DNA of 9,625 nucleotides from an uncultured Pseudomonadota bacterium (lineage in GTDB: Bacteria > Pseudomonadota > Gammaproteobacteria > Burkholderiales > Rhodocyclaceae), in NCBI GenBank assembly GCA_946479855.1, contig CAMLHL010000088.1, positions 1 to 9,625 on the forward strand. The letters are read 5' to 3'. Below the pieces are notes generated by a model. It saw nothing but the letters and a program-made list of their open reading frames with translations, was not told the DNA's origin and searched no databases. Positions 7,092 to 9,625 of the stretch are shown one piece after another. The stretch's first letter is position 1. Each line of letters opens with the position of its first letter. Both the position numbers and the translations under genes were made by a program.

Positions 7092-7144
7092 TGGAACGCA
7101 ATAACGTCGACGCGGTCTCATAGCGGCGATCAATTTGCGTTCCA
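7092..7144 (-). repeat. 10-bp inverted repeat in the LysM gene leader
   Basis: TGGAACGCAA (7092-7101) and TTGCGTTCCA (7135-7144) are perfect inverted copies separated by 33 nt, which themselves contain the palindrome ACGTCGACG-like core near 7104-7112. In the LysM mRNA the stem would end 9 nt before the Shine-Dalgarno GAGG. It could be a leader hairpin influencing translation, or a spaced operator pair between the divergent LysM and def genes. The pairing is seen directly; the function is inferred. Confidence 0.5.
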
Positions 7145-7163
7145 TACCTCGGAATTGCTTTAG

Positions 7164-7192
7164 ATTCTGCACGTAATAACCTAAGCGAGCAA
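7164..7192 (-). promoter_or_regulatory. Possible promoter of the LysM-dprA-topB run
   Basis: On the minus strand TTGCTC (7192-7187) and CAGAAT (7169-7164) are separated by 17 nt, matching sigma-70 -35 and -10 at 3 of 6 and 4 of 6 positions. The predicted start near 7157 would give a leader of about 85 nt that includes the 10-bp inverted repeat. A weaker + strand pair for def, TTGCTT (7155-7160) and TAACCT (7177-7182), overlaps it. Both are weak matches. Confidence 0.3.
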
Positions 7193-7212
7193 GCTTTTAT
7201 TCCGGTTTTCAT

Positions 7213-7716
7213 ATGGCCCTTCTACCCATTTTGCGTTTTCCCGATCCGCGCCTGAAAAAGGTCGCAGTCCCTGTTGTGAGCATTGACGAGAGCATCCGGA
7301 AACTGGTCGCCGACATGGCTGAAACCATGTACGAGGCGCCGGGTATCGGACTGGCGGCGACGCAGGTCGATGCCCATGTGCGCGTCGTCGTGATTGACGT
7401 TTCCGAAGAGAAGAACGAATTGCGCGTCTTCATCAATCCGGAGCTTGGGCGATGCGAAGGCTTGCAGGTCGGCGAGGAGGGGTGTCTGTCGGTGCCCGGC
7501 ATCTACGACAAGGTCGAGCGCGCCGAACGGGTCAACGTCGCTTACCTGGATCTCGACGGTACGGCGCGGACACTGGAGGCTGAAGGTCTGTTGGCCGTTT
7601 GCATCCAGCACGAAATTGATCATCTGAACGGCACGGTCTTCGTCGATCACTTGTCGCAGTTGAAGCAGCTTCGTATCAAGAACAAGCTGGCCAAGCAGGC
7701 GCGCGTCACGGCATGA
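7213..7716 (+). CDS. def: Peptide deformylase
   Basis: A 167-residue peptide deformylase, which removes the formyl group from the N-terminal Met of new proteins at the ribosome exit. All three family motifs are intact: GIGLAATQ (44-51), EGCLSVP (89-95) and QHEIDHLNG (132-140). Cys91, His133 and His137 bind the metal and Glu134 is the catalytic base, one residue later than in E. coli (90, 132, 136, 133). The start at 7213 gives the usual [15 protein letters not shown]-terminus. No Shine-Dalgarno sequence is visible before it. Its TGA overlaps the fmt ATG by 4 nt (ATGA), the classic def-fmt operon in which the formyl-removing and formyl-adding enzymes are made together. The C-terminal lysine- and arginine-rich helix (about 150-167) is typical for ribosome binding in this class. 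Confidence 0.97.
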   Translation: MALLPILRFPDPRLKKVAVPVVSIDESIRKLVADMAETMYEAPGIGLAATQVDAHVRVVVIDVSEEKNELRVFINPELGRCEGLQVGEEGCLSVPGIYDKVERAERVNVAYLDLDGTARTLEAEGLLAVCIQHEIDHLNGTVFVDHLSQLKQLRIKNKLAKQARVTA

Positions 7717-8636
7717 AGCTGATTTTTGCCGGAACACCGGAGTTCGCCGCCCGGGCCCTGACGGCCATCGTCGCTGCCGGCCATCAGGTTGCCCTCGTTC
7801 TGACCCAGCCGGACCGCCCGGCTGGGCGCGGCATGGCCTTGCAGCCGTCGGCGGTCAAGACCGTGGCGCTGCAACATGGCATCGAGGTCTTCCAGCCGCT
7901 GACGCTGAAGGAGGCCGAGGTGCAGGCGAAGATCGCCGCCGTCGGCGCCGAGGTCATGGTCGTCGCCGCCTATGGCCTGATCCTGCCGCAGGCTGTGCTC
8001 GATCTGCCGCGTTTCGGCTGCCTCAACATCCATGGTTCGCTACTGCCGCGCTGGCGCGGCGCGGCGCCGATCCAGCGCGCCTTGCTGGCCGGCGATGTGG
8101 AGACCGGCGTCTGCATCATGCAGATGGAGGCCGGGCTGGATACCGGGCCAGTGTTGCTGCGTGGGGCGTTCCCCATCGAGGCCACCGATACCACGGCAAC
8201 GCTGCATGACCGGCTGGCCGAACTGGGCGCCGAACTGGTCGTCGCGGCGCTCGGCAAGCTGCCCTTGCCGGCCACGCCGCAGCCGGCCGCAGGGGTTACC
8301 TACGCGCACAAGATCGAGAAGGCCGAGGCGCTGATCGACTGGTCGAAGAGTGCCGCCGAGCTGGATCGCCACATCCGCGCCTTCAATCCGTTTCCCGGGG
8401 CGCAGGCTTTGTTCGGCGGTCAGACGGTCAAGCTCTGGCAAGCCAAGGCGGTCGTCGGGCAAGGTGAAAAAGGCACGATTTTGGCCGTCGACCGCAGTAC
8501 TGTTGTCGTCGCTTGCGGCGAAGGGGCGCTGGCGATCAGCGAATTGCAGAAAGCGGGCGGCAAGCGTCTGCCGGTGCAGCAGTTCCTGGCCGGTCACCCG
8601 CTGAAGGTCGGCGACCGCTTCGATCTTCCAGGCTGA
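7713..8636 (+). CDS. fmt: Methionyl-tRNA formyltransferase
   Basis: A 307-residue enzyme that transfers a formyl group from 10-formyltetrahydrofolate to the Met on initiator tRNA. The N-terminal formyltransferase domain (about 1-190) opens with [16 protein letters not shown] and has the catalytic trio Asn105, His107 and Asp143 ([17 protein letters not shown], then GLDTG), one residue earlier than E. coli 106/108/144. The loop [19 protein letters not shown] (31-49) corresponds to the tRNA-binding insertion. The C-terminal OB-like domain (about 205-307) includes AFNPFPGA and ends in [11 protein letters not shown]. The length is normal. It overlaps def by ATGA and is probably translated by coupling. 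It ends 15 bp from the stop of a convergent gene, with no terminator between. Confidence 0.97.
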   Translation: MKLIFAGTPEFAARALTAIVAAGHQVALVLTQPDRPAGRGMALQPSAVKTVALQHGIEVFQPLTLKEAEVQAKIAAVGAEVMVVAAYGLILPQAVLDLPRFGCLNIHGSLLPRWRGAAPIQRALLAGDVETGVCIMQMEAGLDTGPVLLRGAFPIEATDTTATLHDRLAELGAELVVAALGKLPLPATPQPAAGVTYAHKIEKAEALIDWSKSAAELDRHIRAFNPFPGAQALFGGQTVKLWQAKAVVGQGEKGTILAVDRSTVVVACGEGALAISELQKAGGKRLPVQQFLAGHPLKVGDRFDLPG

Positions 8637-8651
8637 TTGCCGCTTGCCCCC

Positions 8652-9002
8652 TCAGGCCGTGCCGATGCGGCCGTGTAGTTCGCCGATGGCCGGCGGCAGG
8701 GTGCCGACCACTGCCAGGCTGGGCCTTTCGCCCGGTTTCTGGTGGCGCAGCGTCAGGTAGCGCAGGCAGGTGACGCGCAGGAAGGAGGCGAAGTTTTCGA
8801 CTTCGCCGCGATATTCCTCGATTTCGTCGTAGAGCTTGGCGACCAGCTGGCTGGTCGTCATCCCCTCGTTGCCGGCCAGTTCGGACAGGATGTCCCAGAA
8901 CAGGTTCTCCAGTCGGATCTTGGTCACGAAGCCATGAATGCGCAGCGAGCGGGATCGGGACTCGTAGAGCATCGGGTCGGCCTTGACGTAGATTTCACAC
9001 AT
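8652..9002 (-). CDS. Ribbon-helix-helix domain protein (RHH_4-like)
   Basis: A 116-residue protein. The core resembles the RHH_4 family of ribbon-helix-helix proteins: a basic strand (SRSLRIHGFVTKIRLE, 17-32), a first helix (NLFWDILSELA, 33-43), a second helix starting with TTSQLVAKLYDEI (49-61), and a conserved-looking NFASFLRVTCLRYL (70-83). Such proteins usually dimerise and bind DNA through the strand, so a small transcriptional regulator is likely; the target is unknown. The last 30 residues look disordered. The ATG at 9002 was chosen because AGGAGG lies 4 nt before it and the domain starts soon after. The frame stays open to 9233, but that part runs antiparallel through the pfpI-like gene in another frame and looks like noise. 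It lies 53 bp downstream of the PfpI-family gene on the same strand, probably in one transcript. Confidence 0.82.
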   Translation of the reverse strand: MCEIYVKADPMLYESRSRSLRIHGFVTKIRLENLFWDILSELAGNEGMTTSQLVAKLYDEIEEYRGEVENFASFLRVTCLRYLTLRHQKPGERPSLAVVGTLPPAIGELHGRIGTA

Positions 9003-9006
9003 GCAG

Positions 9007-9012
9007 CCTCCT
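9007..9012 (-). promoter_or_regulatory. Strong ribosome binding site of the RHH gene
   Basis: A perfect AGGAGG on the minus strand with a short 4-nt spacer before the ATG at 9002. It is the best Shine-Dalgarno match in the window and fixes this start over the longer open frame. Confidence 0.75.
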
Positions 9013-9055
9013 GGGTGGAGCGGGCAACGCCGGAGCGACGCCGCCCGGCAATCGG

Positions 9056-9625
9056 TCAAAGGGTAATCCGGGTCCCGAGCAGCGGCAGGAACTTGGCCAG
9101 CCAGGCGGGGTGCGCCGGCCAGGCCGGGGCGGTGACCAGATTGCCATCCACGTGGGCCTGATCGACTGGAATGTCGGCATATTGCCCGCCGGCCGAGCGC
9201 ACTTCGGGGGCGCAGGCCGGGTAGGCGCTGCACGAACGGCCGGTGAGAACGCCGGCCGCGGCCAGCAGTTGGGCACCGTGGCAGATCGCGGCGATCGGCT
9301 TGCCGGCGTCGGCGAAGTGGCGAACCATGGCCAGCACTTCGGGATTCAGGCGCAGGTATTCCGGGGCGCGGCCGCCGGGAATGACCAGGGCGTCGTAGTC
9401 CTCGGCGCGCAGTTCGGCGAAGCTGGCGTTCAGCGTGAAGTTGTGGCCGGGCTTTTCGCTGTAGGTCTGGTCGCCTTCGAAGTCGTGAATGGCGGTGCGG
9501 ACAGAGTCGCCGGCCTGTTTGCCCGGGCAGGCGGCATGGACGGTGTGGCCGACCATCAGCAGCGCCTGGAAGGGCACCATGGTTTCGTAGTCTTCGGTGT
9601 AGTCACCGGTCAGCATCAGGATTTT
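9056..9625 (-). CDS. DJ-1/PfpI family protein, partial
   Basis: A DJ-1/PfpI (class I glutamine amidotransferase-like) protein, cut at its N-terminus by the right edge. 189 residues are visible, starting K-I-L-M-L-T-G-D; probably only a few are missing. Family features are the acidic TEDYE near the start, [13 protein letters not shown] in the middle, and the nucleophile elbow [14 protein letters not shown] with the reactive Cys codon at 9281-9283 followed by His. Relatives include proteases or chaperones such as PfpI, and YhbO-like stress proteins proposed to repair glycation. Which activity applies here cannot be read from the sequence. No signal peptide is seen in the visible part. The in-frame ATG at 9616 is internal to the conserved first strand and unlikely to be the start. 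It is upstream of, and probably co-transcribed with, the ribbon-helix-helix gene. Confidence 0.88.
   Translation of the reverse strand, partial: KILMLTGDYTEDYETMVPFQALLMVGHTVHAACPGKQAGDSVRTAIHDFEGDQTYSEKPGHNFTLNASFAELRAEDYDALVIPGGRAPEYLRLNPEVLAMVRHFADAGKPIAAICHGAQLLAAAGVLTGRSCSAYPACAPEVRSAGGQYADIPVDQAHVDGNLVTAPAWPAHPAWLAKFLPLLGTRITL

Noticed and set aside
5904..7163. A 419-codon open frame on + opposite the LysM gene and the start of dprA
   Set aside because: Its product is low in recognisable motifs and rich in Arg, Asp and Gly as expected for antisense of GC-rich genes. The minus-strand genes have a signal peptide, LysM and DprA motifs.
9149..9154. A third CACGTG core within the PfpI-family gene
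   Set aside because: The flanks CATC and GGCC miss most of the parS arm positions, and it is explained by coding sequence.
9003..9233. N-terminal extension of the RHH protein
   Set aside because: It overlaps the PfpI-family gene in another frame, is arginine- and proline-rich noise, and a perfect AGGAGG marks the start at 9002.

Overview
The window looks like a GC-rich betaproteobacterial chromosome. Protein similarity and the block fmt-def / LysM-dprA-topB point to Rhodocyclales, probably a Dechloromonas/Azonexus-type organism. This is inferred from remembered gene order and protein style, not from a search. In many betaproteobacteria this block lies near the replication origin. A candidate chromosomal parS site just after oxyR fits that placement. 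No transposon, phage, CRISPR, tRNA or rRNA gene is visible.

Left part (1-2360): a DUF1857/AtaL-like SRPBCC protein (-) diverges from rsuA (+), with only 23 bp between the two start codons. Both starts lack a Shine-Dalgarno sequence. Two interleaved -10-like hexamers in that gap suggest a shared bidirectional promoter making leaderless mRNAs. rsuA (16S rRNA pseudouridine synthase) overlaps oxyR by ATGA. OxyR has its redox cysteines at exactly the E. coli positions, 199 and 208. A parS-like palindrome and a strong bidirectional terminator fill the gap to the convergent topB.

Middle part (2361-7070, - strand): an operon-like run, in transcription order a secreted LysM protein, dprA (GTG start, GTGA overlap) and topB (topoisomerase III with two C-terminal four-cysteine zinc fingers). 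The smg (DUF494) gene that I recall between dprA and topB in related genomes is absent. A 76-bp junction with two hairpins and AT-rich palindromes stands in its place.

Right part (7071-9625): a divergent region holding a 10-bp inverted repeat in the LysM gene leader, then def and fmt (+, ATGA overlap), which remove and add the formyl group on Met at the two ends of translation. Convergent to fmt, with 15 bp between stops, are a small ribbon-helix-helix protein and, upstream of it on the same strand, a DJ-1/PfpI-family protein cut by the right edge.

Most of the window is well-known housekeeping. I do not see an undescribed multi-gene system. The best leads are the parS candidate, the interleaved leaderless promoter, the rsuA-oxyR coupling and the altered dprA-topB junction.
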